From assembly GCF_022346005.1 (NCBI RefSeq), contig NZ_JAKRMY010000002.1:155284-219283 (forward strand): DNA of 64,000 bases. Direction: 5' to 3'. The DNA comes from Corynebacterium sp. ACRPS. GTDB taxonomy: Bacteria > Actinomycetota > Actinomycetes > Mycobacteriales > Mycobacteriaceae. The translations under genes were made by a program, and so were the position numbers. Of this stretch, positions 21,164 through 31,740 are shown piece after piece. Below the pieces are notes generated by a model. The model worked only from the letters and a program-made list of their open reading frames with translations. It searched no databases and was not told where the DNA came from. How positions within the stretch are numbered: position 1 is the stretch's first letter; each line of letters begins with the position of its first letter.

Positions 21164-23848
21164 TTATCGCGACTGCAACAGATCCTTGACGGCCTCAAAG
21201 CCGCGCTGCGCACCTTCCGGCGCGGTACCAGAGCCCTGCGCCATGTCTGGCTTGCCGCCGCCGCGGCCGTTGACGTATTCGCCGAGGCGCTTGACGATGT
21301 CCCCTGCTTTCACGCCCTCGTCCACCGCCTTGCCCGTAGCGGCAGCAATGAACGGGAACTTACCCTTAGCCACTGCACCGAGCACGATGACCGCGGCCGT
21401 ATCCTTCATCCGGTTACGGATATCGGTGGCCACGGTGCGCAGGTCGCCGCTAGAAGTGCCATCGGGAAGCTGGAGCGTAATGGTCTTGATGCCATTGACA
21501 TCGGTAGCCGAGTCGATGAATTCAGAGGCCCGCGCGGTCAGTTGCGCCTTGCGCAGGACCTCGATTTCCTTCTCGGCGGCCTTGAGGCGCTCCGAAAGCT
21601 GAGAAATGCGCTCTGGCAGTTCCTCAGACTGCACCTTCAGCTCGCGGGAAACGCCCTCTACCAGCGCGGTTTCCTTGGAGTAGTACCGGAAGGCATCCAT
21701 GCCGGAGTAGGCCTCGATGCGGCGGGCGCCGGAGCCCACTGAGGACTCACCCAACACGGAAACGGGTCCGATTTCTGCCGAGGAACCAACGTGGGTACCA
21801 CCGCAGAGCTCGATGGAAAATGGTCCGCCGATTTCCACCACGCGCACCTGGTTGCCGTAGTTTTCACCGAACAGGGCCATGGCACCCATCGCCTTGGCCT
21901 CTTCCAGCGAGGTCTCGATGGTGTTGACGGCCATATTGGAGTCGATCGCCTGATTAGTAATCAGGGCGATTTCTTCCATTTGCTCTTGGCTCAACTGCTC
22001 GGTGTAGTTGAAGTCGAAGCGCAGGTAGCCCGGGCGGTTAAGGGAGCCCGCCTGCACTGCGGTGGGTCCCAGCACCTGCCGCAGGGCTGCGTGAATGAGG
22101 TGGGTGGCCGAGTGGGCCTGGGTTGCACCGTGGCGCCACTTCTCATCGACGGAAGCCTCAACGGACATGCCAAGGTCGAGCCCGCCGGCGGTAACGGAAG
22201 CCTTGTGTACCCACAGCTTCTTGCCAATCTTCTGGACGTCATTGACCTCCAGGAGGGATTCGCCCGCAGAAATGCGGCCGCGGTCAGCCATCTGTCCGCC
22301 GGACTCAGCGTAGAGCGGCGAGTGGTCCAAAATGACCTCAACCTCATCGCCCTCGTGTACCTCGTTGACCTTCTGGCCGTCTTTGACCAGGCCGATGACG
22401 TTCGCGCCCGAGACCAGTTCCTCATAGCCGGTGAATACGGTGGGGTTATTATCCACCCAGTCGCGGTACAAGGAGAGGTCGGTGTGACCGTGCTTCTTGG
22501 CCTGGTTATCGGCCTTGGCGCGGCGGCGCTGCTCGCCCATGGCGGCATTAAAGCCGTCCATGTCCACGTCGAGCCCGGCCTCTTGCGCCATTTCCAGGGT
22601 GAGGTCAATGGGGAAACCGTAGGTATCGTGCAGCTCAAAGGCCTTATCACCGGAGAGCACCTTTTGGGTCTTCGCGCGGTGGGTGGAGCGCAGGTCCTCC
22701 ACGGCTTCATCGAAAAGCTTGGTGCCAGATTCCAGCGTCTTCAAAAACGCCTTTTCCTCATTGATGGCCACGCGGAGGATGCGCTCGCGGTTATCCGCAA
22801 TCTCAGGATAAGACGGGGTCATGGTATCCATGACCGTATTCATGAAGCGCTCCATGGTAGCGCCCTCGGCCCCCAGCAGCTTTGCGGAGCGAATGATGCG
22901 GCGCAACAGGCGGCGCAAGATATAGCCCCTGCCCTCATTACCTGGGGTAACGCCATCCAAGATGAGCATCATGCCGGTGCGCGAGTGGTCAGCCACCACG
23001 CGGAAGCGGATATTATCCTGCTGCGTTGCCTTCTCGCCGTAGGTGGCGCCGGTAAGCTCCTCGGCGACGTCAATGACCGGGCGCAGCAGGTCGGTCTCGT
23101 AAACGTTGTCTACCCCCTGCAAGAGGCAGGCGACGCGCTCGATGCCTAAGCCGGTGTCGATGTTTTTCTTCGGCAGCTCTCCGACGATCTCAAAATCGCC
23201 CTTTCCGGTCCCCTCACCGCGCTCATTTTGCATGAACACGAGGTTCCAGATCTCCATGTAGCGGTTATCATCCGCAATCGGGCCGCCGTCCTTGCCGTAT
23301 TCGGACCCGCGATCGTAATAGATTTCCGAGCAGGGCCCACATGGTCCCGGCACGCCCATGGACCAGTAGTTATCTTCCATGCCCAGGCGCTGGATGCGCT
23401 TTTCTGGCACGCCGATCTTATCGCGCCAGATTTCCGCTGCCTCATCGTCATCGAGGTACACGGTGACCCATAGGCGCTCTGGGTCCAAGCCAAACCCGCC
23501 GTCTTCTACGTCTTTGGTCAGCAGGTTCCATGCATTGGAAATGGCGCCTTCCTTGAAGTACTGGCCAAAGGAGAAGTTACCCGCCATTTGGAAGAAGGTG
23601 TTGTGGCGGGTGGTAATGCCCACCTCCTCAATATCCAAGGTGCGCACGCACTTCTGGATAGAGGTGGCAAGGCCTTGCGAAAATGGTGGGGTCTGCTGGC
23701 CCAAGAAATAGGGCTTGAAGGGCACCATGCCCGCGTTAACGAAAAGCAGGTTAGGGTCATCCAGGATCAAAGAGGCGCTGGGGACAACCTCGTGACCAGA
23801 ATTGACGAAGTGCTGGGTAAACCGTTCCCGGATCTCATGAGTCTTCAC
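21164..23848 (-). CDS. alaS: Alanyl-tRNA synthetase
   Basis: AlaS charges tRNA-Ala and edits mischarged Ser/Gly. The protein is 894 residues. The class II aminoacylation domain opens with [17 protein letters not shown] and has the motif 2 region [17 protein letters not shown]. The editing domain has [11 protein letters not shown] (HxxxH) and the downstream ELCGGTHV zinc motif. The C-terminal C-Ala domain has [15 protein letters not shown] chose the GTG at 23846-23848, which matches family N-termini ([10 protein letters not shown]). A TTG two codons upstream (23854) is an alternative with closer spacing to the AGGA sequence. A terminator-like hairpin separates it from rarA. Confidence 0.96.
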   Translation of the reverse strand: MKTHEIRERFTQHFVNSGHEVVPSASLILDDPNLLFVNAGMVPFKPYFLGQQTPPFSQGLATSIQKCVRTLDIEEVGITTRHNTFFQMAGNFSFGQYFKEGAISNAWNLLTKDVEDGGFGLDPERLWVTVYLDDDEAAEIWRDKIGVPEKRIQRLGMEDNYWSMGVPGPCGPCSEIYYDRGSEYGKDGGPIADDNRYMEIWNLVFMQNERGEGTGKGDFEIVGELPKKNIDTGLGIERVACLLQGVDNVYETDLLRPVIDVAEELTGATYGEKATQQDNIRFRVVADHSRTGMMLILDGVTPGNEGRGYILRRLLRRIIRSAKLLGAEGATMERFMNTVMDTMTPSYPEIADNRERILRVAINEEKAFLKTLESGTKLFDEAVEDLRSTHRAKTQKVLSGDKAFELHDTYGFPIDLTLEMAQEAGLDVDMDGFNAAMGEQRRRAKADNQAKKHGHTDLSLYRDWVDNNPTVFTGYEELVSGANVIGLVKDGQKVNEVHEGDEVEVILDHSPLYAESGGQMADRGRISAGESLLEVNDVQKIGKKLWVHKASVTAGGLDLGMSVEASVDEKWRHGATQAHSATHLIHAALRQVLGPTAVQAGSLNRPGYLRFDFNYTEQLSQEQMEEIALITNQAIDSNMAVNTIETSLEEAKAMGAMALFGENYGNQVRVVEIGGPFSIELCGGTHVGSSAEIGPVSVLGESSVGSGARRIEAYSGMDAFRYYSKETALVEGVSRELKVQSEELPERISQLSERLKAAEKEIEVLRKAQLTARASEFIDSATDVNGIKTITLQLPDGTSSGDLRTVATDIRNRMKDTAAVIVLGAVAKGKFPFIAAATGKAVDEGVKAGDIVKRLGEYVNGRGGGKPDMAQGSGTAPEGAQRGFEAVKDLLQSR

Positions 23849-23953
23849 GAGCAATAATCCTAACTGTCTAAGCTTTTATCTTCCATCAAGAAGCTTTCTA
23901 ACCCACCCAACTTTACCTACTGGTGGGCAGGCTGTGCCCATCGGTGGGGCCAA

Positions 23954-23970
23954 AACCGGCCATGCCGGTT
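23954..23970 (-). terminator. Terminator of rarA
   Basis: A 7-bp stem (23954-23960 with 23964-23970) has a 3-nt loop and is followed on the minus strand by a short TTTT stretch overlapping the stem base. It begins five bases past the rarA stop and lies well upstream of alaS, so it should separate the two units. Confidence 0.55.
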
Positions 23971-23975
23971 CGCAC

Positions 23976-25361
23976 TTAGCGGCGCTTGCCGCGAAGTATC
24001 CTGCGCAAACGGCCAATATAGTCAAAGATTCTCTTCTCAGCGCCGTGTTCGGTGGGCTCATAATATACGGTGCCCTCGAGCTCATCGGGCAGGTATTGTT
24101 GCTCCACTACCCCGCGCGGATCATCGTGGGGATAGGAATACCCCGTCGCATTTCCCAGCCGCTTGGCGCCCTCATAGTGCCCATCGCGCAGGTGCGGCGG
24201 CACGTGGCCCACCTTGCCGGCCGCGACATCGGCCTGCGCCTTAGTAATGGCAGCGATAACGGACGGCGATTTCGGCGCCGTCGCCAAGTGAATCGTTGCC
24301 TGCGCCAATGGGATGCGCGCTTCCGGCAAGCCGATCAGTTGCGCCGCCTCTGCGGCAGCGACGGCGACTTGCAAGGCCGTGGGATCTGCCATGCCAATAT
24401 CTTCTGAGGCGTGAACCATCAGGCGGCGGGCGATAAACCGGGGATCCTCGCTGGCTTCCACCATGCGCGCTAGGTAGTACAGCGCGGCATCGACATCGGA
24501 GCCGCGGATGGACTTGATGAAGGCGGAGGTCACGTCGTAGTGCTGGTCGCCGTCGCGGTCATAGCGCACCACCGCCCGATTCACGTTATCCGTAATCGTG
24601 GTCGCGGTGATCTCGCCGCCATCGTCGACTGCTTCCGCGGCCGCTTCAAGGTAGGTCAGGCTGCGCCGGGCATCACCACCAGAAAGCACGACGAGCTGGT
24701 TTAATGCCTCATCAGTAATGGTTAAGTCGCGCTCGCCTAGCCCCCGATCGCTGTCTAACGCGCGGCGCGCTACGCCTTTGAGGTCCGCCTCGCTCAGCGA
24801 GTGCAGTTGCAGTAGGAGCGAGCGGGAAAGCAACGGCGAAACGACCGAGAATGACGGGTTTTCGGTCGTCGCTGCAACGAGCAGAACCGTCCGGTTTTCC
24901 ACCGCCGCCAGCAAGGCGTCCTGCTGGGTTTTGGAGAAGCGGTGCACCTCATCGATGAAAAGGACCGTTCGGCGGCCATGGATAAGCTCTTGGCGGGCGT
25001 GGGTAATGACTTCGCGCACCTGCTTCACCCCTGAATCAAGGGCGGAGAGACCAACGAAGTTTTGGCCCATCTGGCTGGCTATCAGCGAGGCAATCGTCGT
25101 CTTGCCAGTACCGGGCGGCCCATACAAAATGACCGAAGCCTCGCCGGATCCTTCGACCAAGCGGCGCAGCGGCTTGCCGGGGCCAAGGAGGTGGTCCTGG
25201 CCTACGACCTCTTCCAAAGTCTGCGGGCGCATGCGCGCGGCCAAGGGCGAACCGGAGTGCGTGGCAAAGAGATTGGCCGTGGGAAAAGACGATGCCGAGC
25301 CATCGCCTCCCATGCTGCCGCCGGCATTGGGAGAGGCGCCGAAGAGAGAATCCTGGCTCAT
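23976..25361 (-). CDS. rarA: Replication-associated recombination protein A (AAA+ ATPase)
   Basis: RarA (MgsA/WRNIP1 family) acts at stalled replication forks. The protein is 461 residues. The Walker A GPPGTGKT is at 81-88, Walker B FIDEVHRF at 135-142, and a sensor region AATTENPSF at about 157. The C-terminal part ([16 protein letters not shown], then PPHLRDGHY) is the MgsA tetramerisation domain. A Gly/Ser-rich N-terminal leader of about 38 residues precedes the core. I chose the ATG at 25359-25361 (MSQDSLFG). The frame remains open to 25628 but that part lies within the kinase-like gene. The kinase-like gene ends 31 bases upstream. Confidence 0.93.
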   Translation of the reverse strand: MSQDSLFGASPNAGGSMGGDGSASSFPTANLFATHSGSPLAARMRPQTLEEVVGQDHLLGPGKPLRRLVEGSGEASVILYGPPGTGKTTIASLIASQMGQNFVGLSALDSGVKQVREVITHARQELIHGRRTVLFIDEVHRFSKTQQDALLAAVENRTVLLVAATTENPSFSVVSPLLSRSLLLQLHSLSEADLKGVARRALDSDRGLGERDLTITDEALNQLVVLSGGDARRSLTYLEAAAEAVDDGGEITATTITDNVNRAVVRYDRDGDQHYDVTSAFIKSIRGSDVDAALYYLARMVEASEDPRFIARRLMVHASEDIGMADPTALQVAVAAAEAAQLIGLPEARIPLAQATIHLATAPKSPSVIAAITKAQADVAAGKVGHVPPHLRDGHYEGAKRLGNATGYSYPHDDPRGVVEQQYLPDELEGTVYYEPTEHGAEKRIFDYIGRLRRILRGKRR

Positions 25362-25392
25362 GTGGTTATAGCTCCCCAAAAAGGTGTAGTGA

Positions 25393-26607
25393 TTAGTCGT
25401 CGTGGACGCGGCGGGCAACCAAGTTGCCAAACTCCGCGATGGCCGTACACGGTGCGGTCCCGCATTGGGCGGCGTAGCGCGCGAGCGCATCAAAGGTTTC
25501 ATAGAGGTCTTGGCGCACGAATAGTTCGTCCTCATTAAAAGGTCCGCTCTCTGGTGGGCGCAGGATCGAGCGCTGCGGGTCGTGGACAACCTCCGCTTCC
25601 CCGCTAGCAAGAGCAACCAATCCCTCAATTCCCCCAGCGTGCATGGTGGTCACGCTGGACAGAGCCCAGCCGATGAGGGAGGCGACGATAAGTCCGTGCA
25701 ATTCGTCTTCATCGGCAAAGCGCGGCCACACCTCAGATACCTCGCGCGACCATGCGGCGAGGAATGTATCTGCTTCCTTATCCGTAATTGGCTTAGAAAA
25801 CAAGAATTGCGGAAAGCCCGCGATAACGCAGGCGACATCGAAGCCCACGTTCCTAAAGCCTGCCCATTCGTAATCCAAGAAGTGCAAGCGCTTGGAAACG
25901 ATGATGTTATCCGGCGAAAGATCGAAGGGAGTAAAGGCCCTATCCTTGCCAGAGGCGAGGGATTCAGCGGCTTGATTGGCCAAGCTGCGGAAACTTTCGG
26001 GGGCTTCAAGCCCCGCCTCATCCAGCAGATTGAGACCAATGCCGATGGAGCGATACAAGGATTGATCGCGCACGGATTGGTGATCGGCGTATTCCGGGTT
26101 ATGGCGCAAGGTGCGGTTGAGCAGGGTTTCGAAATCCTGCTCGTGATCTGCGGTGCCCACGTGGATATGCCCCAATGCCGTGCCCAAGGAACGCAGGATG
26201 CGAATGCGATCCTCATCGCCGGATTCTAAGAGCACATCCGCAAGGGTCTCGGCTTCACCCAAATCCGTTAGGACGATGATGCGCCGGTCTAAATCGTGGG
26301 CGAGCAGCACGGGTCCAGGGCGCACGTCTTCTGCTAAGGCGGTGGTGAATTGATAGGCCACGACCTCGCGCAGCATTGCTGCGTCATCCACGCCGTAGCC
26401 GGTGACCGGATTGTATTTGATGACCACAGAGCGATGCGGCAAAAAGGCGCTAGGGGCAACCTTCGCGCGCAGGACTAAGGCATTGCCGGATCCGCCTAAA
26501 TCCTCAATGTCTGACATTTCCGGCGTGCCACCAAAGCGGCGCGACAACATTTCCGATGCGGCACCAATGACCTCATCGGCCGAAAGCACTGTCTGTGTAT
26601 CAACCAT
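25393..26607 (-). CDS. Phosphotransferase-like protein (APH/choline kinase fold), catalytic His replaced
   Basis: A 404-residue protein with the layout of an aminoglycoside/choline kinase-like fold. A glycine-rich LGGSGNAL loop lies at 37-44 and a lysine in VVIKYN at Lys64. The catalytic segment [13 protein letters not shown] spans 225-237, and FLDYEWAG at 243-250 holds the second metal Asp245. The usual HxDxxxxN motif reads Phe228-Asp229 then Asn234, so the His is missing while Asp and Asn remain. The substrate is unknown; homologues are simply annotated as phosphotransferases. The ATG at 26605-26607 is used. An extension to 26661 gives no family match. It may be cotranscribed with rarA. Confidence 0.75.
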   Translation of the reverse strand: MVDTQTVLSADEVIGAASEMLSRRFGGTPEMSDIEDLGGSGNALVLRAKVAPSAFLPHRSVVIKYNPVTGYGVDDAAMLREVVAYQFTTALAEDVRPGPVLLAHDLDRRIIVLTDLGEAETLADVLLESGDEDRIRILRSLGTALGHIHVGTADHEQDFETLLNRTLRHNPEYADHQSVRDQSLYRSIGIGLNLLDEAGLEAPESFRSLANQAAESLASGKDRAFTPFDLSPDNIIVSKRLHFLDYEWAGFRNVGFDVACVIAGFPQFLFSKPITDKEADTFLAAWSREVSEVWPRFADEDELHGLIVASLIGWALSSVTTMHAGGIEGLVALASGEAEVVHDPQRSILRPPESGPFNEDELFVRQDLYETFDALARYAAQCGTAPCTAIAEFGNLVARRVHDD

Positions 26608-26637
26608 AGTTCTATCCAGTATGCCCGCCAACACAAA

Positions 26638-26694
26638 GCGGGGGCTACACCCTCGCCGCACAAGTGTCCGCTGCGGCGAGGGCGCGCGCCCCGC
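26638..26694 (-). terminator. Terminator of aspS
   Basis: A perfect 11-bp inner stem (26650-26660 with 26672-26682) is extended by an outer 6-bp GC stem (26638-26643 with 26689-26694), with T-rich sequence after it on the minus strand. It begins 39 bases past the aspS stop and precedes the kinase-like gene start. Confidence 0.55.
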
Positions 26695-26732
26695 TTACCC
26701 TAAAAATGGTGTCGTGATAGCGAGCCTAAGAG

Positions 26733-28559
26733 CTAGTTCTCCTGCTCTGATTTCGCGGCCTTAGCCTCTTCGCCGTTCCTTTTCTTCTCCGGCTTGAAGT
26801 CCACGCCGGTCTCCTTGCGCTGTGCGGCGGGGATGGGCGCGGGGGCATCGGTAAGCGGATCCACGCCGCCACCGGACTTCGGGAAGGCAATCACGTCGCG
26901 GATGGAGTCAAAGCCGCCCAAGAGGGACACGATGCGGTCCCAGCCAAAGGCGATGCCGCCGTGTGGCGGTGCGCCGTAGGAGAAGGCGTCGAGCAAGAAG
27001 CCGAACTTCTCTTGTGCTTCCTCATCGCCGATGCCCATGACCTCAAAGACGCGCTTTTGCACATCTTCTTGGTGAATACGGATGGAACCGCCGCCGATCT
27101 CGTTGCCGTTGCAAACGATGTCGTAGGCATAGGCCGTGGCCTCGCCCGGGTTCTCGTCGAAGGAATCGATCCACTCCGGCTTCGGCGAGGTAAAGGCGTG
27201 GTGCACCGCGGTCCACTTGGAGTGGCCCAAGGCCACGTCGCCGGACGCGGTGGCATCGGCAGAAGGCTCGAAGAGCGGGGCGTCAACGACCCAGGTAAAG
27301 GACCAGTCGCCTTCCTTGATGAGGTCGAGCTTCTTGGCAATTTCGCCGCGGGCTGCACCCAGCAGCGCGCGGGAAGACTTGGTATCGCCGGCGGCGAAGA
27401 AGATGGCGTCACCGGGTTTTGCGCCAACGTGCTCGGCGATGCCCTCGCGCTCCGCGTCGGTGATGTTCTTGGCCACTGGCCCGCCCAGGGTGCCATCTTC
27501 TGCGACGGTTATGTAGGCAAGGCCCTTGGCGCCGCGCTGCTTGGCCCAGTCCTGCCATGCATCGAACTGGCGGCGCGGCTGCGAAGCACCGCCGTCCATG
27601 ACCACGGCACCGACGTATTCGTTCTGGAAGACGCGGAAGGTGGTGTCCTCGAAGAACTCCGTGCACTCGACAATCTTGATGTCAAAGCGCAGGTCCGGCT
27701 TATCGGAGCCGTAGTACTTCATGGCATCGGCATAGGTCATGCGCGGGATTGGGGTCTGAATGTCGTAGCCGATGAGCTTCCACAGCTCCTTGACAATCTC
27801 TTCACCAAGCGCAATGACATCGTCTTGATCCACGAAGGACATCTCCACGTCCAACTGGGTAAATTCCGGCTGGCGGTCGGCGCGGAAGTCCTCATCGCGG
27901 TAGCAGCGCGCGATTTGGTAGTAGCGCTCCATGCCGGCCACCATCAGCAGCTGCTTGAATAGCTGCGGCGACTGCGGCAGCGCGTACCAAGAACCCGGCT
28001 TCAGGCGGGCAGGGACCAAAAAGTCGCGCGCGCCCTCTGGGGTGGAGCGGGTCAAGGTAGGGGTTTCGATTTCGGCGAAATCGTGCTTATCCAGCACGTT
28101 ACGGGCCGCGCGGTTGGCAGCGGAGCGCAGGCGCAGGGCCTTTGCTTGGCGCTCGCGGCGCAGATCCAAGTAGCGGTACTTCAGGCGGGTCTCCTCGCCT
28201 ACCTCGCCAGAGGCGGAAGGATCATCTACCTGGAAGGGCAGCGCTGCGGATTTGTTGAGCACCTCCAGGTCGGTGACGTTGACCTCGATATCTCCGGAAG
28301 GCAGGTTCGGGTTTTCGGAGTCTTCTGGGCGCGGCTCCACCACGCCGGTTACCTTGACGCAGTATTCCGAACGCAGGTCGTGGGCGCGCTCTGCCACATC
28401 GGATTCGCGGAAGACCACCTGGGCGATGCCGGAACGATCGCGCAGGTCGATGAAGATGACGCCGCCGTGGTCACGGCGACGAGAGACCCAACCGGTTAGG
28501 GTTACGGTCTCTTCTGCCAGTTCTTTGCGGAGCTCACCGGCCAAATGGGTACGCAGCAC
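26733..28559 (-). CDS. aspS: Aspartyl-tRNA synthetase
   Basis: AspS charges tRNA-Asp. The protein is 608 residues, the bacterial-type length. An N-terminal OB-fold anticodon domain opens with [10 protein letters not shown] and contains [23 protein letters not shown]. The class II core has [11 protein letters not shown] and the [20 protein letters not shown] motif 2 region. The GAD insertion domain (about 290-430) is present, and the core ends with [11 protein letters not shown] (motif 3). A charged Lys/Glu tail closes the protein. The start is GTG at 28557-28559. A few corynebacterial AspRS enzymes are tRNA-nondiscriminating, which cannot be judged by eye here. The 241-base gap before the plus-strand metallopeptidase shows no further gene. 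Confidence 0.96.
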   Translation of the reverse strand: MLRTHLAGELRKELAEETVTLTGWVSRRRDHGGVIFIDLRDRSGIAQVVFRESDVAERAHDLRSEYCVKVTGVVEPRPEDSENPNLPSGDIEVNVTDLEVLNKSAALPFQVDDPSASGEVGEETRLKYRYLDLRRERQAKALRLRSAANRAARNVLDKHDFAEIETPTLTRSTPEGARDFLVPARLKPGSWYALPQSPQLFKQLLMVAGMERYYQIARCYRDEDFRADRQPEFTQLDVEMSFVDQDDVIALGEEIVKELWKLIGYDIQTPIPRMTYADAMKYYGSDKPDLRFDIKIVECTEFFEDTTFRVFQNEYVGAVVMDGGASQPRRQFDAWQDWAKQRGAKGLAYITVAEDGTLGGPVAKNITDAEREGIAEHVGAKPGDAIFFAAGDTKSSRALLGAARGEIAKKLDLIKEGDWSFTWVVDAPLFEPSADATASGDVALGHSKWTAVHHAFTSPKPEWIDSFDENPGEATAYAYDIVCNGNEIGGGSIRIHQEDVQKRVFEVMGIGDEEAQEKFGFLLDAFSYGAPPHGGIAFGWDRIVSLLGGFDSIRDVIAFPKSGGGVDPLTDAPAPIPAAQRKETGVDFKPEKKRNGEEAKAAKSEQEN

Positions 28560-28800
28560 TATAATTCAATCCCTTCTGAAATGGAGTTACTTGCGGGTCC
28601 AGCCACGCGTAAACAGCGCGCGCCCAACCAAGCACAAGACTAGGAACTTGGCCAATTCTACATCCCACCGCCGTTTCTTCTCCCATTAAGTCCAATTAAG
28701 GCACCAGGCATGGGTGCGAACCGGACGCCGCTGCCAGTACCGCGCATAAATGTGGCCGGTACGCACTGAAGACGCCGAAAAGGTGTGACACTATTTAGGC

Positions 28801-29682
28801 ATGACGTTTAAATCTGGTGCCGATTTTGATGGCCAGCGCGCAACCTCCGGCGGTGGCGGCGGCCTCGCTATAGGCGGCGGCATCGGCTCCGTCGTGCTCG
28901 TCGGGCTCTACCTCTTATTGGGAGGAAACCCCTCCGATATTGGCGCCCTCCTGGGCAATGAAAAGTCCCAATCCGGCACCCACTCCGGTGCCGATGATTC
29001 CGCCTTCGATCACTGCCAAACGGCAGAAGACGGCAATAAATACGATGACTGCCGGGTCATGTTTACCGCCATGAGCGTGGATAATGTCTGGGCCGCCGAG
29101 CTACCCGAGCAAGCCGGCATCGAATACACCAACCCTGGCCGGGTGATTTTTAATAGCTCCACCAATTCCGGCTGCGGCACTGCGTCTTCAGCCACGGGGC
29201 CGTTTTATTGCCCCGCCGACCAATCGGCGTATTTTGACACCACGTTTTTCAATTCGCTGAGCAACTACGGCGCGCACAATGCCCCGTTCGCGCAGATGTA
29301 CATCGTTGCCCACGAGTTTGGTCACCACATTCAGCAGCTCGAGGGCACGCTGCAGCTATCTGACTATAACGACCCCGGCGCGGATTCCAATGCGGTAAAG
29401 ATCGAGCTCCAGGCAGATTGCTACGCCGGTATTTGGGCTTCCCACGCGGATAAGGGCGAGGATGCTCTGCTGGAGCCGATTTCCCAACAGCAGGTGGCTG
29501 ACGCAGTCACCGCGGCGCAGGCTGTGGGTGACGATAATATTCAGCGCCGTTCCACTGGGCAGGTCCAACCCGATGCGTGGACGCACGGTTCTTCCGAGCA
29601 ACGCCAGCGAGCTTTCCTTGCTGGTTATAATTCCGGCCAGATGGCTGAGTGCGACACCTTGGGGCGCGGGGTCTACAGCTAA
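28801..29682 (+). CDS. Membrane-anchored neutral zinc metallopeptidase (YpfJ family)
   Basis: A 293-residue protein. A Gly-rich N-terminus with a single hydrophobic helix at about 22-41 anchors it; the rest is probably outside. The zincin motif HEFGHH is at residues 171-176, and a downstream ELQADC motif offers a third ligand at Glu202. Four cysteines (72, 84, 125, 137) could form disulfides, consistent with an extracellytoplasmic position. Substrate and role are not known for the family. The ATG at 28801 lies about 240 bases from the divergent aspS start. A similar gene lies near aspS in mycobacteria. Confidence 0.88.
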   Translation: MTFKSGADFDGQRATSGGGGGLAIGGGIGSVVLVGLYLLLGGNPSDIGALLGNEKSQSGTHSGADDSAFDHCQTAEDGNKYDDCRVMFTAMSVDNVWAAELPEQAGIEYTNPGRVIFNSSTNSGCGTASSATGPFYCPADQSAYFDTTFFNSLSNYGAHNAPFAQMYIVAHEFGHHIQQLEGTLQLSDYNDPGADSNAVKIELQADCYAGIWASHADKGEDALLEPISQQQVADAVTAAQAVGDDNIQRRSTGQVQPDAWTHGSSEQRQRAFLAGYNSGQMAECDTLGRGVYS

Positions 29683-29735
29683 CTCCCGGCCCCCTCTTTA
29701 CCCCGCTGGGAATAATCTCCCTGCCCGCATTGTTG

Positions 29736-29747
29736 ACATGTCACGTA
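29736..29747 (+). promoter_or_regulatory. ACATGTCAC motif upstream of the flavin monooxygenase gene
   Basis: The 12-nt sequence ACATGTCACGTA contains a GACATGTC palindrome (with the preceding base) and overlaps a TACAAT hexamer at 29746-29751, about 40 bases before the ATG. An almost identical 12-mer occurs upstream of sdaA at 31607. It may be a regulatory site or part of the promoter. Confidence 0.35.
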
Positions 29748-29787
29748 CAATGATTACAGGTACGCAGCAAGAGTAGAAAGGGACACC

Positions 29788-30900
29788 ATGCAATTTGGCA
29801 TTTTCACGGTCGGAGATGTGACCACCGATCCAACGACGGGCGAAACCCCATCAGAGGCGAAGCGAATCCGCAATATTACGGAAATCGCGCTCAAGGCAGA
29901 AGAAGTGGGCCTCGATGTCTTTGCCACAGGCGAGCACCACAACCCGCCCTTCGTTCCGTCCTCCCCGACGACCCACCTAGCCTATATCGCAGCGCAGACC
30001 GAGCGCTTGCAGCTTTCTACCTCCACGACGCTGATTACCACCAATGACCCGGTAAAGATCGCCGAAGATTACGCCTTTTTGCAACACCTTTCCGGCGGCC
30101 GGGTGGATCTGATGATGGGGCGCGGCAATACCGGCCCCGTCTACCCGTGGTTTGGCAAAGATATCCGCCAAGGCATCCCGTTGGCCGTGGAAAATTACCA
30201 CTTGCTGCGCCGCCTGTGGCGGGAAAACAGCGTCAACTGGGAGGGCAAATTCCGCACCCCGTTGCAGGCGTTTACCTCTACCCCGGCGCCCCTCGATGGC
30301 ATCCCGCCGTTTGTATGGCACGGCTCCATTCGTTCTACCCAGATTGCAGAACAAGCGGCCTATTACGGCGACGGGTTCTTTCACAATAATATCTTCTGGA
30401 ATCAAGAACACACGGCCAAGATGGTCAACATGTACCGGCGTCGCTTTGCTTCCTATGGCCACGGCCAAGCAGACCAAGCCATCGTGGGGCTCGGCGGCCA
30501 GGTATTCATCGGCGATACTGAAGAGGAGGCCAAGAGGTTCTTCCGCCCGTACTTCGATAACGCCCCCGTGTACGGGCACGGGCCTAGCCTGGAGGAATTT
30601 ACTGACTACACCCCGCTGACCGTGGGTACCGCAGAGCAGGTTATTGAGCGCACCCTGAAATTTGCGGACTACGTGGGCGATTACCAACGCCAGCTCTTCC
30701 TCATCGATCACGCCGGGCTGCCACAAGAAGTGGTGCTCAAGCAGATAGAAATTCTTGGCACACAAGTAGTACCGGAGCTTCGTCGGCGCTTTGAGCAGCG
30801 ACGACCAGAGCATGTACCCTCGGATCCGCCAACGCATGCCACGCTCAAGCAGCACCCAGATTCCCCGCACTTTCGCGTAAGCCCTGGAAAGGAGGACTAA
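29788..30900 (+). CDS. Flavin-dependent (luciferase-like) oxidoreductase, CE1758 family
   Basis: A luciferase-like monooxygenase (LLM) of 370 residues using reduced FMN. It opens with MQFGIFTVGDVTTDPTTGE and has GEHHNPPFVPSSP near residue 52, LSGGRVDLMMGRGN near 105 and the Gly-rich VGLGGQVFIGDT segment near 235. These are typical of the corynebacterial CE1758-type group. The substrate is unknown. The ATG has a GAAAGG ribosome-binding site. The stop is three bases before the FMN reductase start, so the enzyme and its probable flavin supplier form an operon. Confidence 0.88.
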   Translation: MQFGIFTVGDVTTDPTTGETPSEAKRIRNITEIALKAEEVGLDVFATGEHHNPPFVPSSPTTHLAYIAAQTERLQLSTSTTLITTNDPVKIAEDYAFLQHLSGGRVDLMMGRGNTGPVYPWFGKDIRQGIPLAVENYHLLRRLWRENSVNWEGKFRTPLQAFTSTPAPLDGIPPFVWHGSIRSTQIAEQAAYYGDGFFHNNIFWNQEHTAKMVNMYRRRFASYGHGQADQAIVGLGGQVFIGDTEEEAKRFFRPYFDNAPVYGHGPSLEEFTDYTPLTVGTAEQVIERTLKFADYVGDYQRQLFLIDHAGLPQEVVLKQIEILGTQVVPELRRRFEQRRPEHVPSDPPTHATLKQHPDSPHFRVSPGKED

Positions 30901-30903
30901 GCA

Positions 30904-31572
30904 ATGCGCTCTTTAGTTGTCCTCACGGCCGGGCTCTCGGAACCATCATCTACCCGGCAATTGGCTGAGACCATTGCAGAAGCCACCGAGGCGAAGATTT
31001 CCGCGCGCGGTGAAGGCGTGAACACTCACATCATTGAGGTGCGCACCCTTGCTTCTGAATTGGCCACGGCCATGACCAATTGGGCGGCCCCAACGCCCCA
31101 ATTGGATGAAGCAAAAGAGCTGCTTTCCACGGCCGATGGCTTTATCGCCGTCACCCCTGCCTTCCAAGGCAGCTACTCCGGGCTGTTCAAGATGTTTTTT
31201 GATGTTCTGGATGCCCACGCCTTGGAGGAACTGCCTACCATCGTTGCCGCTACGGGCGGTTCCCCGCGCCACGCGCTCATCTTGGACTATGCGCTGCGCC
31301 CCCTGTTGAATTACCTGCACGCCCACGTCGTTCCGACCGGCATATTCCAGGCAACCGAGGATCTGGGCACCGCCGAGGGCGCGCGCATTCGCAGCCGTAT
31401 CGAGCGCGCCGCAACGCAACTTGCTGATCAGATGATCCGCCCCACGGATCGGGTCGCCGGGCTTGCCGATGCCCCCAAACCCAGCCCCCATTCCCGCCCT
31501 ACCGGAATCGGAGTGGACGAAGAGTTTCTGCCTTTCGAGAAAATTTTGTCCCAATACGACGGAAAGCACTAG
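30904..31572 (+). CDS. NAD(P)H-dependent FMN reductase, CE1759 family
   Basis: A flavodoxin-like reductase of 222 residues that probably provides reduced FMN to the adjacent monooxygenase. The phosphate-binding loop region GLSEPSSTRQLAETIAE is at about 10-26. The FIAVTPAFQGSYSGLFKMFFD segment near 78 is typical of NADPH-dependent FMN reductases. The C-terminal region is longer than in the smallest family members. The pairing with an LLM enzyme matches the CE1758/CE1759 two-component arrangement known in Corynebacterium annotations. The product of the reaction is unknown. Confidence 0.87.
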   Translation: MRSLVVLTAGLSEPSSTRQLAETIAEATEAKISARGEGVNTHIIEVRTLASELATAMTNWAAPTPQLDEAKELLSTADGFIAVTPAFQGSYSGLFKMFFDVLDAHALEELPTIVAATGGSPRHALILDYALRPLLNYLHAHVVPTGIFQATEDLGTAEGARIRSRIERAATQLADQMIRPTDRVAGLADAPKPSPHSRPTGIGVDEEFLPFEKILSQYDGKH

Positions 31573-31592
31573 CGCCGCAATACCTATCGCAT

Positions 31593-31643
31593 ATTCTAAA
31601 ATTGATACATGTCACATATTTCTCTACGCTTGAATTTTAGAAT
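31593..31643. promoter_or_regulatory. Perfect 11-bp inverted repeat upstream of sdaA
   Basis: ATTCTAAAATT at 31593-31603 is repeated in inverted form at 31633-31643, with 29 bases between. The spacer holds the 12-mer ACATGTCACATA at 31607-31618. The element lies 98-148 bases before the sdaA ATG. It could be an operator pair for a dimeric regulator, or a long-loop mRNA hairpin. The arms are AT-rich, unlike a typical terminator of the upstream genes. Confidence 0.45.
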
Positions 31644-31740
31644 GTTCGACCCGAATCCCCGCGCCTGAGAAAATCTCTTTTTCATGCTCTTGGACCGATA
31701 ACTCTCTTGCTACGAAGAAAGGTTTCTTAAGGCTTTCACC

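Noticed and set aside
31573..31740. Serine or glycine riboswitch before sdaA
   Set aside because: Only one long inverted repeat is present; I see no conserved aptamer cores of known glycine riboswitches.
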